From JBGPGW01 sp046349515 (GTDB lineage: Bacteria; Pseudomonadota; Alphaproteobacteria; CADEGL01), in NCBI GenBank assembly GCA_046349515.1, contig JAXMCE010000001.1, positions 186,001-250,000 on the forward strand: DNA of 64,000 nucleotides, read 5' to 3'. Below are positions 16,562 through 25,160 of the stretch, piece after piece. The position numbers were made by a program, and so were the translations under genes. Within the stretch, counting starts at the first letter, position 1. Each line of letters starts with the position of its first letter. The notes under the pieces were generated by a model. That model saw nothing but the letters and a program-made list of their open reading frames with translations, did not search any database and had not been told where the DNA came from.

Positions 16562-16825
16562 CTACTTGCCCCTGCCGCCGTTACCGCCATTGCCGCCGCT
16601 GCCGGGACCAGCGTTGCCGCCCTGGCCCTCGCCGCGCGCGCCTTCGCCAGCCTCGCGGTAAACAATGCCGTCATGGGCGACGGTGCCCGTGATCGTCATG
16701 GCGGACGCAGCCTTCAACGAAGGCAGCCCGGATGTCGTATCGAGCGACACCGGCAGCGCGAGGGTGAGTGCCGCCACCGCGCCGAAAGCAGGCAACACCA
16801 GTCGTGAAACGATCCTGTGGGTCAT
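16562..16825 (-). CDS. Small secreted Gly-rich protein, family A
   Basis: An 87-residue protein with a basic N-terminus, a hydrophobic helix (about 9-25) and then the segment LPVSLDTTSGLPSLKAASA, followed by a polar middle and a Gly/Asn/Arg-rich tail ending GGRGK. The ATG is set by AAGGAGA six bases away, which makes the call firm despite the size. The product at 27942-28556 shares the same post-helix pattern LPxSxDxxxGxxSLKAAxA, so the two are paralogues. Cleavage after ASA would release a short Gly-rich peptide. The function is unknown; surface or matrix roles are guesses. Confidence 0.75.
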   Translation of the reverse strand: MTHRIVSRLVLPAFGAVAALTLALPVSLDTTSGLPSLKAASAMTITGTVAHDGIVYREAGEGARGEGQGGNAGPGSGGNGGNGGRGK

Positions 16826-17138
16826 CGACGTTCTCCTTGTTCAATGAAGCGGCCCATGAAAGGGCCCGAGCTGATACCTCCCCTTCCGCAAGGTGCGTGC
16901 CAAAGGCGCCGAGCGGGGCCGTTTGCGCTAAGTCTTTGGCGTATCGAGAAAACCATAAGCCTCACCGCGCACGCCTCGCGGCCCGCCGCCGCATGCGCGG
17001 GCCATATGCCCCTCAACTGTCGGTCATCTCGCCCAACGCCCCCGGAACGGCATACGTGAAACAGAACGCCGGATGCCGTTGGCCGCGCGCTGTCCACCGG
17101 CAGGGGATATGACATGATCGCTGCCGGGGAGACGCGCC
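16826..17138. other. Divergent promoter region
   Basis: These 313 bases lie between the minus-strand Gly-rich gene and the plus-strand Rieske gene and should hold both promoters. I see no clear operator palindrome, riboswitch or coding frame in it. Confidence 0.5.
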
Positions 17139-18302
17139 ATGACCGAGCCCGCCGACATCTTCGATCCACGGCACTACGCGGCGGTCAGGCGCCCGCCCGC
17201 GGAGGCCGAGAGCCCGCCGCCCTGGGTCTACACCTCGGACGCCTTCTTCGCGCGCGAGGTCGAGCGCGTTTTCCGCCATTCGTGGAACTGCGTCGGGCGC
17301 ACTGACTACATCGAGAAACCGGGCGACTACTTCACGCGCGAGCTCGTGGGCATCCCTCTCATCGTGCTTCGCGACCGGGACGGGACGATCCGCGCCTTCG
17401 CCAACAGCTGCCGGCACCGCGGCGCGCAGCTTCTCGAGGGTGCCGGCAACTGCCGCGCCATCAAGTGCCCCTATCACGGCTGGGTTTACGGACTCGACGG
17501 CACGCTGACGGGAGCGCCGGGCATGGAAGCCGCGCGCGACTTCGCGCGCGAACAGCACGGCCTCCGTCCGATCCGGCTCGACTGCCGCGGCGGCTTCATC
17601 TTCGTCAACTTCGACGACGAGGCGGCCGGGCTCGATGTCTGGCTCGGCGGCTGGGGCCCGCTCTTCGATTGCTACCGGCTCGAGGACATGGTGACGGTGC
17701 GGCGCTGGGAAGGCGAGATCGCCGCCAACTGGAAGCTCGCGACGGAAGTGTTCATCGAGGAGTACCACGCGCCGGTCGTGCATCAGACCACGCTCTACCG
17801 GCGCCCGCTCACGATGCACCGCTACGACGAGGTGCCCGGCGCCTATGCGACGGTGTTCGGCGCCCATGAAGGCTCGCGCGCGCTAATCGAAGGCCGTGGG
17901 CACCGGCCGTTCCCGCCCATTCCGACTCTCGAAGGCCAGGCCAAGGCCGGGACGCGCTGGACAGTGACCTATTCGGGCTTCTGCTTCGCGGTCACGATCG
18001 ATTCCATGTGGTTCATCGAATGCTACCCGCTCGGGCCCAACCGCACGCGCTATGCCTGGGTCAATTGCTTCCCGCGCTCGACCGCGGCGTGCGCCGATTA
18101 CTCGACGATCGCCCCCGGTTACTACGAGCGCTGGGACGTGGCCGTCGTCGAGGACAACGCGATCCTCGAGCGCCAGCAGCGCGGCCTCGCCTCGCCCTTC
18201 GCGCGGCCGGGGCGCCTCCAGCCGCGGATGGAGCCAATCGTCGCCCATCTCGGCCGCTGGCTCACCGAGCGCGTCATCGGCAACGCGCCGACGGTGGGGT
18301 GA
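17139..18302 (+). CDS. Rieske non-heme iron oxygenase, alpha subunit (A)
   Basis: Aromatic-ring-hydroxylating or N-demethylating oxygenase component, 387 residues. The Rieske [2Fe-2S] ligands are C91/H93 (SCRHRGA) and C110/H113 (CPYHGW). The mononuclear iron site has H210 and H215 in EEYHAPVVH, with a carboxylate from the later VVEDNAILE region. The C-terminal domain is of the SRPBCC type. Family members use electrons from a separate reductase, which is not encoded next to it. The amidohydrolase gene starts 3 bases after its stop, suggesting an operon. The substrate cannot be assigned; demethylases of betaines and aromatic dioxygenases both have this architecture. Confidence 0.92.
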   Translation: MTEPADIFDPRHYAAVRRPPAEAESPPPWVYTSDAFFAREVERVFRHSWNCVGRTDYIEKPGDYFTRELVGIPLIVLRDRDGTIRAFANSCRHRGAQLLEGAGNCRAIKCPYHGWVYGLDGTLTGAPGMEAARDFAREQHGLRPIRLDCRGGFIFVNFDDEAAGLDVWLGGWGPLFDCYRLEDMVTVRRWEGEIAANWKLATEVFIEEYHAPVVHQTTLYRRPLTMHRYDEVPGAYATVFGAHEGSRALIEGRGHRPFPPIPTLEGQAKAGTRWTVTYSGFCFAVTIDSMWFIECYPLGPNRTRYAWVNCFPRSTAACADYSTIAPGYYERWDVAVVEDNAILERQQRGLASPFARPGRLQPRMEPIVAHLGRWLTERVIGNAPTVG

Positions 18303-18305
18303 GCA

Positions 18306-19226
18306 ATGCACCTGCGACACGCCGCGTTACCGAGACCAAATGCGAGCCATTTAAATTCTGTCTTTATTCGATGCTGGCAAGCGCTGTGCGCGACAGCGGC
18401 AGCGTTGGGGCTACTTGCCGTTGTACCATCCTTGTCTCAGGCGCAAGACCGCTTGCCAATCTTCGATGCCCACGTCCATTACAGCCAGCCGGCCTGGAGC
18501 GCCTTTCCACCGGGCGCCGTGTTCGAGGTCTTCGATGCGGCGGGCGTGCCGCGGGCGCTCGTCTCGAGCACGCCCGATGATGGGACGATGACGCTCTACC
18601 GCGCCAATGCCGGCCGGGTGGTGCCGATCCTGCGCCCCTATCGCGGCACGGTCGGCTCGGGCAACTGGTACAACGATGCGACCCTTGCCGACTATCTCGA
18701 GGGAAGGCTCAAGAGCGGCGCCTATCGCGGCATCGGCGAGTTTCACTTGTCGGACGATGCGAGCGCCGGCACGGCCGTCGTGAAGAAAGTCGTCTCGCTT
18801 GCCGTCGAGCGCGACATCCCGGTCCACGTCCATTCGGGTGCCGGCCCGGTGCGCGTCCTCTTCTCCCACAATCCGAAGCTCAAGGTGCTGTGGGCCCACG
18901 CCGGCATGATCGAGCCGCCCGAGGTGGTGGCCGCCCTCCTCGAGCAGTACCCGCAGCTCACGACCGAGGTGTCGTTTCGCACCGGCGAGATCGCGCCAGG
19001 CGGAACTCTGTCACCGGCCTGGCGCGCGCTGTTCCTCCGCCACAAGGACCGCATCCTGATCGGCAGCGACACCTATGTGACGGCGCGCTGGGAGGGCTAT
19101 CGCGGCATCATCGAGGACCACCGGGCGTGGCTGGCCCAACTCCCGCGCGAAGTGGCGGAGGCCATCGCTTACAAGAACGCCGTGCGCCTCTTCGGCGCGG
19201 GCGACAGGAAGGAGCTCAGCAATTAG
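18306..19226 (+). CDS. Secreted amidohydrolase (amidohydrolase_2 family)
   Basis: A TIM-barrel metal hydrolase of about 306 residues. After a hydrophobic segment ending SLSQAQ, the first-strand metal motif FDAHVHY is clear, then HVHSGAGP, WAHAGMI and the strand-8 Asp in IGSDTYV. Members hydrolyse lactones, decarboxylate aromatic acids or cleave C-N bonds. The hydrophobic N-terminus suggests export, uncommon but known for this family. The start is uncertain: ATG 18306 gives about 25 residues before the hydrophobic stretch, and a later TTG is possible. Coupling to the Rieske gene suggests successive steps on one compound. Confidence 0.85.
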   Translation: MHLRHAALPRPNASHLNSVFIRCWQALCATAAALGLLAVVPSLSQAQDRLPIFDAHVHYSQPAWSAFPPGAVFEVFDAAGVPRALVSSTPDDGTMTLYRANAGRVVPILRPYRGTVGSGNWYNDATLADYLEGRLKSGAYRGIGEFHLSDDASAGTAVVKKVVSLAVERDIPVHVHSGAGPVRVLFSHNPKLKVLWAHAGMIEPPEVVAALLEQYPQLTTEVSFRTGEIAPGGTLSPAWRALFLRHKDRILIGSDTYVTARWEGYRGIIEDHRAWLAQLPREVAEAIAYKNAVRLFGAGDRKELSN

Positions 19227-19243
19227 GGCTGCGCGCGGGCGCG

Positions 19244-19346
19244 CCCCCCTCCCTACCCTCCCCCTTGCAGGGGGAGGGGCAATAAAGAAGGTGCGCGACA
19301 TCTCTTCTAATTCCCCTCCCTGCAAGGGAGGGGTTAGGGGAGGGTC
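19244..19346. repeat. Inverted pair of C/G-rich palindromes
   Basis: Two hairpins: CCCTCCCCCT-TGC-AGGGGGAGGG at 19256-19278 and CCCCTCCCT-GCA-AGGGAGGGG at 19313-19333, the second followed by TTAGGGGAGGGTCG. Their loops are reverse complements, so they are the same element in opposite orientations. Relatives occur at 48642-48665 and 48787-48821. They lie between convergent genes and may also help end transcripts. Confidence 0.75.
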
Positions 19347-19451
19347 GTTGTGGAGCGCAACGCGCGGCCGAACATCAACGCCAACATTTTGAATGGAATT
19401 ATTCGCGCTATTTTCGGTCGTATTTGTGAGGTTGAGCGGCGACGACGGATC

Positions 19452-20600
19452 CTAGTTCCGCCCCTCGCTGATGCGCTCGAGGGCAACCGGAAAGGCGCTC
19501 AAGGGATGAGGCGGGCCGACCGGCTCGACCGGCGCCACATAGCTCGGCGCCAACTGCTCGAGCTTCGTCACGCCCAAGAGCCCCATGTTGACGATGATCT
19601 CCTCCTCGAGGATCTCGAGCGCGCGCACGAGCCCCGCTTGCCCGCCTGCCGCGACCGCCCAGGCCTGCATCCGCCCCATGCAGACCGCCGAGGCGCCGAG
19701 CGAGATGGCCTTCAGGACATCCGTCCCGCGGACGAAGCCGCCATCGATGATGACCTTGGCCTTCTCGCCGACGGCCGCCTTGATCTCGGGCAGCGTCTGG
19801 ATCGTGCCGCGCGCGTGGTCGAGCGACCGGCCGCCGTGATTCGAGACATAGACCACATCGACCCCGTGTTCGGCGGCGAGGCGTGCGTCCTCGGCCGTGG
19901 TGATGCCCTTCAAGACCAACGGCAGGCCCGAGCGCGACTTGATCCGGTCGACGAGCGCCCAGGTGCCGCCGGCACCGAGGAGCCCCTCGTAGCTCGGCGC
20001 CTTCCCCGGCGCCTTCGCGCGCTCCTCGCGGAGCTGCTGCTGATAGCTCGCATAGGTGCGGGAGCGCTTGGCCTTGGTCTGGATGCCGCTCATGAGGTCG
20101 CGCTCGCGACGGCTGTAATAGGCACCCTCCGAGACATAGACGATGGCGCGGTAGCCGTGCGCCTTCACCCGGTCGACGAGGTCGTCCATGAAGGCCATGT
20201 CGGCGCGCGGGTGGAGCGCATAGGCGAGCGGCGTCTTCACGGCCTCGGCGACCTGCTCAAAGCCGGGATCGGCGAAGCCGCTGATGATGGGCATCGTGCC
20301 GAACTCGGCGGCCGCGCGCGCGACCGTCACCGCCGCCCCGGGATCGAGGAGGTGGAGTGAGCCCACGGGCGCCATCATGACCGGAATGCGCAAGGGCACG
20401 CCGAGGAGGTTGGTCGTGGTGTCGATCTCCATGACGTCGCGCAGGACGCGCGGGCGGAAGGCCAGGCTGTCGAGGGCATGGCGGTTGCGCCGGACGGTCG
20501 TCTCGGACTCGGAACCGAAGGTCACGAAGTCCCAGGTCGCATTGGGAAGCTTGGCCTTGGCGGCCAGCACGATATCTTGAAGCGTCGGAAAATCAGCCAT
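19452..20600 (-). CDS. FMN-dependent alpha-hydroxy-acid dehydrogenase/oxidase
   Basis: Oxidises an L-2-hydroxy acid to the 2-oxo acid with FMN in a TIM barrel; the family includes L-lactate dehydrogenase, glycolate oxidase and mandelate dehydrogenase. Its 382 residues match. Key segments are KGITTAEDA (flavin-contacting Lys), SNHGGRSLD (catalytic His and Arg), IDGGFVRGTDVLKA and MGR. The second substrate Arg is in SRRERDLMSG. The start chosen is ATG 20600 after GAGGGG; upstream in-frame codons read into the divergent SDR promoter. Near-divergent placement suggests shared control with the SDR and CoA-ligase genes, but the substrate is unknown. Confidence 0.9.
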   Translation of the reverse strand: MADFPTLQDIVLAAKAKLPNATWDFVTFGSESETTVRRNRHALDSLAFRPRVLRDVMEIDTTTNLLGVPLRIPVMMAPVGSLHLLDPGAAVTVARAAAEFGTMPIISGFADPGFEQVAEAVKTPLAYALHPRADMAFMDDLVDRVKAHGYRAIVYVSEGAYYSRRERDLMSGIQTKAKRSRTYASYQQQLREERAKAPGKAPSYEGLLGAGGTWALVDRIKSRSGLPLVLKGITTAEDARLAAEHGVDVVYVSNHGGRSLDHARGTIQTLPEIKAAVGEKAKVIIDGGFVRGTDVLKAISLGASAVCMGRMQAWAVAAGGQAGLVRALEILEEEIIVNMGLLGVTKLEQLAPSYVAPVEPVGPPHPLSAFPVALERISEGRN

Positions 20601-20752
20601 CGCACCCCTCGGTCTCGCCGGTACCACCCATCGGTCCTCCGGACTGGTGCCATTGAAGCGCGCCGGCGCGCCCGCGCCAAGGGCGATCGCGCCATGTGGA
20701 CTCGGGCGGGCCGCCTCGCCATGCTGCTCCTCGGAACGCACCAGGGGTTTCC

Positions 20753-21496
20753 ATGTCTCTCGACACGCTCAAAGGCCGCCGCATCGTGCTCGTCGGCGGC
20801 AGCGCCGGGATTGGCCTTGCGACCGCGCGGGCCGCGGCCAAGGCGGGCGCACGCCTCGTCATCGCCGGCCGCACGCAGGCCCGCCTTGAATCCGCCAAGG
20901 CCGAATTGGGCGGGACGGTCGAGACGCACCGGGTCGACGCGACCGAGGAGGACGCCGTCGCCGCCTTCTTCGCGCGTGTCGGCGCCTTCGATCATGTGGC
21001 GAGCTTCGTGCCGAGTGCCTCCGACAAGGCCATGTCCGCTCGATTCGGCCGCTTCGTCGACATCGACCGCGATACGTTCGCCGCCATCTTCCGCAACCGC
21101 TTCTGGGCGCAGTGCTACATCGCGCGCCACGGCGCGCCGCTCGTCGCCAAGGACGGCTCGATCGTCTTCATGTCCTCGACCCAGCCGCGGAAATCGATTC
21201 CGCGCTACGCCGCCTCGGCCTCGGCCGCGGGTGCGGTCGAATCGCTGGCCCGCGTGCTCGCGCTCGAACTGGCGCCCGTCCGCGTCAACGTCATCGCGCC
21301 GGGCTTCATCATGACTCCGGGTACCGAGGAAATCCCCGAGGAACGAAAGCGCGCCTGGGCGGAGATGGTCTCGCGCCAAGCGGTCCAGCGCCTCGGCACC
21401 GCGGAGGAGATCGCCGCCGCCATCCTCTTCATGATGGCGAACCCGTACATGACCGGTGCGGTCATGACGGTCGACGGCGGCTACTCCCTCACCTGA
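20753..21496 (+). CDS. Short-chain dehydrogenase/reductase lacking the catalytic Lys
   Basis: A 247-residue Rossmann-fold SDR. The NAD(P) loop is GGSAGIG near the N-terminus and the active Ser/Tyr region is SSTQPRKSIPRYAASA. The family motif YxxxK reads YAASA, so the Tyr is kept but the Lys is Ala. The C-terminal ending MTVDGGY is typical. The missing Lys suggests altered catalysis or a non-enzymatic role, although some SDR subgroups with this change are widespread. ATG 20753 fits the family N-terminus (MSLDTLKGRR). It leads a plus-strand run with the CoA-ligase-like pair 18 bases downstream. Confidence 0.88.
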   Translation: MSLDTLKGRRIVLVGGSAGIGLATARAAAKAGARLVIAGRTQARLESAKAELGGTVETHRVDATEEDAVAAFFARVGAFDHVASFVPSASDKAMSARFGRFVDIDRDTFAAIFRNRFWAQCYIARHGAPLVAKDGSIVFMSSTQPRKSIPRYAASASAAGAVESLARVLALELAPVRVNVIAPGFIMTPGTEEIPEERKRAWAEMVSRQAVQRLGTAEEIAAAILFMMANPYMTGAVMTVDGGYSLT

Positions 21497-21514
21497 CCGG
21501 CCGCGACGGCGCCC

Positions 21515-22660
21515 ATGCTTCTCTACGAACACGAAGGCAAGTCGTTCCTCGAGGAGCACGGCATTCCCGTGCCGCGCGCCGCATTCGCGGGCGATTCCTC
21601 CGCGATCGAAGCCGCCTCGAGCGCGTTGCGCTTTCCCGTGATGGTCAAGGCCCAGGCCTTGACCGGCGGGCGCGGCAAGGCAGGCGCCATCCTTCCGGCA
21701 GAGGACAGCGCCGCCGCGCGCGACGCCGCAAAGCGGCTTCTCGGCTCGACCGTCAAGGGCGAACCCGTCCGCGGCGTGCTCATGGAAGAGCGCGCCTCGG
21801 TCGCGCGCGAGCTCTATCTTGCGGTCACGATCGAAGGGGGCGAGATCCTCCTTCTCCTCGGCGCGGAGGGCGGGGTCGAAGTCGAAAGCCGCGGCGCGAC
21901 GCTCGAACGCCTTGCGATCGACCCGCTCGATGGCCTTCGTGCCGACCGGCTGCCGGCGGCGCTCGGGCGTCTCGCCATCCCTGGGGAACTTTGGTCGGGG
22001 ATCACGGGCATCGCCACGAGGCTCTTCGCCCTCCTCCGCTCGCTCGACGCGACCCTCGCCGAGATCAATCCGCTGGCCGTGCTCGAGGACGGCTCGCTTC
22101 TCGCCCTCGATGCGCGGATCGAGGTCGATGAGGGCGCCTTCTTCCGCCAGCCGCGCCTCGCCGCGATCAAGGGAGCGCGGCCAGCCGCCGAAGGTTTCCT
22201 CGGCGCGCTCCAGGCGCTCGAGATTCAATACGCGCCGATGGGCGGGCCGATCGGCCTCTTGAGCTCAGGCGCCGGCTGCGGCGTCACCATCATGGACTGG
22301 GTCGCGGCCGAGGGCAGCGCGCTCAGCGCCTTCGTCGACATCGACTACGCGCTCATCGCGGGCAAAGGCGACGAGGCCATGCGGTTCCTGCTCGCCGCTT
22401 ATGCCGATGATGCGTCCATCCGCGCGATCATCGTCAACTTCACGACCTGCGGCCTGAAGCTCGACGAGATCGCCCTCTCGCTCGTCGCGGCGCTCGATTC
22501 CCTGGGCACCCGCTTGGCAAAGCCCGTGTTCATCCATCTCGAGGGCAACCGTGCCGCGCGCGCACATGAGATCATCCGCGCCACACGCTATCCCCTGTCG
22601 ATGAGCATCGGCGACGCGGTTCGCGCCGCCTGCCGCGCGGCCAAGGGAGAGGCGCCGTGA
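21515..22660 (+). CDS. Succinyl-CoA synthetase beta-subunit-like protein (ATP-grasp)
   Basis: A 381-residue paralogue of SucC, the subunit that binds nucleotide and the carboxylate substrate. The start MLLYEHEGK mirrors SucC, followed by the ATP-grasp segment VMVKAQALTGGRGKAGA and the metal-site AEINPLAVLEDGSLLALDARI. The last third (GGPIGLLSSGAGCGVTIMD) is the CoA-ligase domain that joins the alpha subunit. Divergence from SucC and the company of crotonase genes suggest a different acid, for instance malate or another dicarboxylate. It overlaps the alpha gene by four bases (GTGA), which supports a 1:1 complex. Confidence 0.87.
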   Translation: MLLYEHEGKSFLEEHGIPVPRAAFAGDSSAIEAASSALRFPVMVKAQALTGGRGKAGAILPAEDSAAARDAAKRLLGSTVKGEPVRGVLMEERASVARELYLAVTIEGGEILLLLGAEGGVEVESRGATLERLAIDPLDGLRADRLPAALGRLAIPGELWSGITGIATRLFALLRSLDATLAEINPLAVLEDGSLLALDARIEVDEGAFFRQPRLAAIKGARPAAEGFLGALQALEIQYAPMGGPIGLLSSGAGCGVTIMDWVAAEGSALSAFVDIDYALIAGKGDEAMRFLLAAYADDASIRAIIVNFTTCGLKLDEIALSLVAALDSLGTRLAKPVFIHLEGNRAARAHEIIRATRYPLSMSIGDAVRAACRAAKGEAP

Positions 22661-23517
22661 GCGTGCTGCTCGACCGGACGACCCGCGTCCTCGTCCAAGG
22701 CATCACCGGCGCCATGGGCCGCTTCCAGGCCGAGGAGATCCGGCGCTCCGGCGCCAATCTCGTGGCGGGCGTGAGCCCGGGGCGCGGCGGCGTGCGCGTC
22801 GCCGACGCCCCTGTCTTCGATACGGTCGCGGAAGCGGTCGCGGAAACAGGCGCCGAGATGTCCGTCATGTTCGTCGCCGGCGCGCGCACGAAGGATGCGG
22901 CCTTCGAGGCCTTCGCTGGCGGCATCAAGACCGTCATCGCCATCGCGGAGTTCGTGCCTGTCCACGACGTGATCCTGATGAAGCGCCGCGCCAAGGACGC
23001 GGGCGCCCGCCTCATCGGCCCCAACTGCGCGGGCCTCATCTCGCCCGGCGAGGCCAAGGTCGGATTCTTCTGCGACGATGTGTGCCGGCCGGGCGACATC
23101 GGGGTCATGGCGAAAAGCGGCACGCTCAGCTACGCGATACTCGCCGAGATGAAGCGCCGGGGGCTCGGCGCCAGCACCGTGATCGGTGTCGGGGGCGATG
23201 AGATCAAAGGCACGACCTTTGCCGACGGCTTGGCCCTCTTCGAGGCCGATCCCAGGACGCGCGCGATGCTCATCATCGGCGAGGTCGGCGGCGAGGACGA
23301 GGAACGGGCGGCGGACCATATCCGCACGGAAGGCCGGAAGCCCGTCGTCGCCTTCATCACCGGCCGCACGGTGCCGCCGGGGCGCGCCATCGGCCATGCG
23401 GGCGCCCTCATCCGCGGCGAGCGCGGCACGCACCGATCGAAGATCGCGGCCCTCCGCTCGGCCGGCGCGCGCGTGGCGGACTCGATCGAGGACATTCCGG
23501 ACTTGCTCAAACCTTGA
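22657..23517 (+). CDS. Succinyl-CoA synthetase alpha-subunit-like protein
   Basis: A 286-residue SucD paralogue that binds CoA and carries the phosphohistidine. The Rossmann CoA-binding start VLVQGITGAMGRFQAE, the segment RLIGPNCAGLISP and the active His in AIGHAGALIRG are all present, so the enzyme should be active with the beta subunit encoded just before it. The GTG start lies inside the beta gene stop. It likely makes or uses an acyl-CoA handled by the two crotonase-fold enzymes that follow at 16 and 20 bases. Confidence 0.88.
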   Translation: MSVLLDRTTRVLVQGITGAMGRFQAEEIRRSGANLVAGVSPGRGGVRVADAPVFDTVAEAVAETGAEMSVMFVAGARTKDAAFEAFAGGIKTVIAIAEFVPVHDVILMKRRAKDAGARLIGPNCAGLISPGEAKVGFFCDDVCRPGDIGVMAKSGTLSYAILAEMKRRGLGASTVIGVGGDEIKGTTFADGLALFEADPRTRAMLIIGEVGGEDEERAADHIRTEGRKPVVAFITGRTVPPGRAIGHAGALIRGERGTHRSKIAALRSAGARVADSIEDIPDLLKP

Positions 23518-23532
23518 GACAGGGAGACAGCG

Positions 23533-24309
23533 ATGAATTTCCAATCGATCATGTTCAAGCGCGAGGGAGCGGTCGCGATTCTCACGCTCAACCGGCCGCA
23601 GGCGCTGAACGCCATGACCCTCGCCATGCACGCCGAGATCTTCAAGGCGCTCAAGCTGGTGCGCGAGGATGACGGCATCCGCGCGCTCATCATCACGGGC
23701 GCCGGGCGCGGCTTCTGCTCGGGCGACGACATGAAGGAAAGCGATCCACGCGACGGTGCCGCCCCGCCCGAGAAGGAGATCGAGATCGTCTGGCACACCA
23801 TCGTGCGGGAGATGCGGGCCTTGCCCAAGCCCATCATCGCCGCCGTCAACGGCATCGCCTGCGGAGCGGGCAGCGGCCTCGTTCTCGGATCCGACATCCG
23901 CATCGCGTCGACGCGCGCGCGCTTCGCCGACATCTTCATCCGTCGGGGGATCGCGGGCGGCGCCTATCTCCTGACCCACGTGGTCGGGACCGCGAAGGCG
24001 CTCGAGCTCACCATGACGGGCGACATCATCGAGGCGCATGAGGCCTGCCAGCTCGGCATCTTCAATCGGGTGGTCGACCATGACGCGCTCCTGCCCACGG
24101 CCCTGGCCCTTGCCCAGCGCCTGGCCAGCGGCCCGGCCCGCTCATTGGCACTCACCAAGGCGGCGGTGTACAAGGTCGAGACCCTGGGGCTCGACGAGGG
24201 GCTGAGAGTCGAAGAGGCGGCCAAGCTCGACAGTCTCAAGAGCGCGGATGTGCGCGAGGGGATCATGGCATTCGTCGACAAGCGGGGCGCCGCGTTCAAA
24301 GGGCGCTGA
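23533..24309 (+). CDS. Crotonase-fold protein lacking both catalytic Glu residues
   Basis: A 258-residue enoyl-CoA hydratase/isomerase family member. The CoA-binding loop GFCSGDDMKE and the oxyanion segment NGIACGAGSGLVLGSD are typical. Of the two glutamates used for hydration, the first position (GGGxE) is Gly (GAGSG) and the second is Phe (ADIFIRRG). It is therefore unlikely to be a classical hydratase and may be an isomerase, hydrolase, decarboxylase or C-C lyase of the same fold. A good ribosome site (ACAGGGAGACAG) precedes the ATG. It is the third gene of a plus-strand run. Confidence 0.88.
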   Translation: MNFQSIMFKREGAVAILTLNRPQALNAMTLAMHAEIFKALKLVREDDGIRALIITGAGRGFCSGDDMKESDPRDGAAPPEKEIEIVWHTIVREMRALPKPIIAAVNGIACGAGSGLVLGSDIRIASTRARFADIFIRRGIAGGAYLLTHVVGTAKALELTMTGDIIEAHEACQLGIFNRVVDHDALLPTALALAQRLASGPARSLALTKAAVYKVETLGLDEGLRVEEAAKLDSLKSADVREGIMAFVDKRGAAFKGR

Positions 24310-24329
24310 GAGAGAAGAGGGAGGAGATC

Positions 24330-25136
24330 ATGGCGCAATATGTCCGGACCGAGCGGCACGGCGGGGTCCTCGAGGTGGTCCTCGACCGGCCGCCCGTCAA
24401 TGCCATCAACCTGGAGGTCAGCAACCAGCTCTACGACGCTTTCGCGACCTTGAAGGACGATCCTGCCCTGCGCGTGGGCATCGTCACGGGCGTGGGCGAG
24501 CGCGTCTTCTCGGCGGGCTGGGACCTGAAAGCGGTCGCGGCCTCCTCGAGCCCGACGGCGGCGGACGACTCGGCGCTGCACAAGCCCGGCGGCTTCGCGG
24601 GCCTCACCGAATTCTGGGATCTGCACAAGCCCGTGATCGCGGCCGTCAACGGCGTCGCCATCGGCGGCGGCTTCGAGCTGGCATTGGCGGCCGACATCAT
24701 GGTCGTGGCCGACCATGTGGAATTCTGGCTCCCCGAGATGCAGCGCGGATTTCTCGCGGATGCGGGCGCCGTGCAGCGCCTGCCCAAGCGCATTCCCTAC
24801 AACGTCGCCATGGAGCTTCTGCTCACCGGCCGCCACATGGGTGCGGCCGAGGCCGTCCATTGGGGCCTTGTCTACAAGGCCGTGCCGCGCGCGAAGCTCA
24901 TGGAGGAAGCGCATGCGCTCGCCGCGCTCATCGCGGAGGGCGCGCCACTCGCGACCGAGGCGCTCCTGACCGTCATGCCCATGGTCATGGACATGTCAGA
25001 GAAGGACTCGATGGCGCTCTTGAAGCGCGGCAAGAGCGGCGTTCCCATCTACGAGAAGATGGCGAACTCCGAGGACTTCCTCGAAGGCCCGCGCGCATTT
25101 GCGGAGAAGCGGAAGCCCGTCTGGAAGGGCCGCTGA
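24330..25136 (+). CDS. Enoyl-CoA hydratase, carnitinyl-CoA dehydratase-like
   Basis: A 268-residue crotonase-fold enzyme that keeps both catalytic glutamates: GGGFE in the oxyanion loop and WLPEMQRG 20 residues on. The following segment RLPKRIPYNVAMELLLTGR resembles the CaiD (crotonobetainyl-CoA hydratase) group more than fatty-acid hydratases. The ATG follows GAGGGAGGAG. It lies 20 bases after its partner crotonase and 24 bases before the Fpg-family gene, so one transcript may cover all of them. A role in breaking down a carnitine-like or dicarboxylic acyl-CoA is inferred. Confidence 0.9.
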   Translation: MAQYVRTERHGGVLEVVLDRPPVNAINLEVSNQLYDAFATLKDDPALRVGIVTGVGERVFSAGWDLKAVAASSSPTAADDSALHKPGGFAGLTEFWDLHKPVIAAVNGVAIGGGFELALAADIMVVADHVEFWLPEMQRGFLADAGAVQRLPKRIPYNVAMELLLTGRHMGAAEAVHWGLVYKAVPRAKLMEEAHALAALIAEGAPLATEALLTVMPMVMDMSEKDSMALLKRGKSGVPIYEKMANSEDFLEGPRAFAEKRKPVWKGR

Positions 25137-25160
25137 CCGGACGGCACGCCGCGGCGCCCG

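Noticed and set aside
18375..18389. Sigma-54-like -24/-12 site (TGGCAAG-N4-GTGC)
   Set aside because: Two mismatches and a location inside the coding leader of the amidohydrolase, 60-70 bases past its start.
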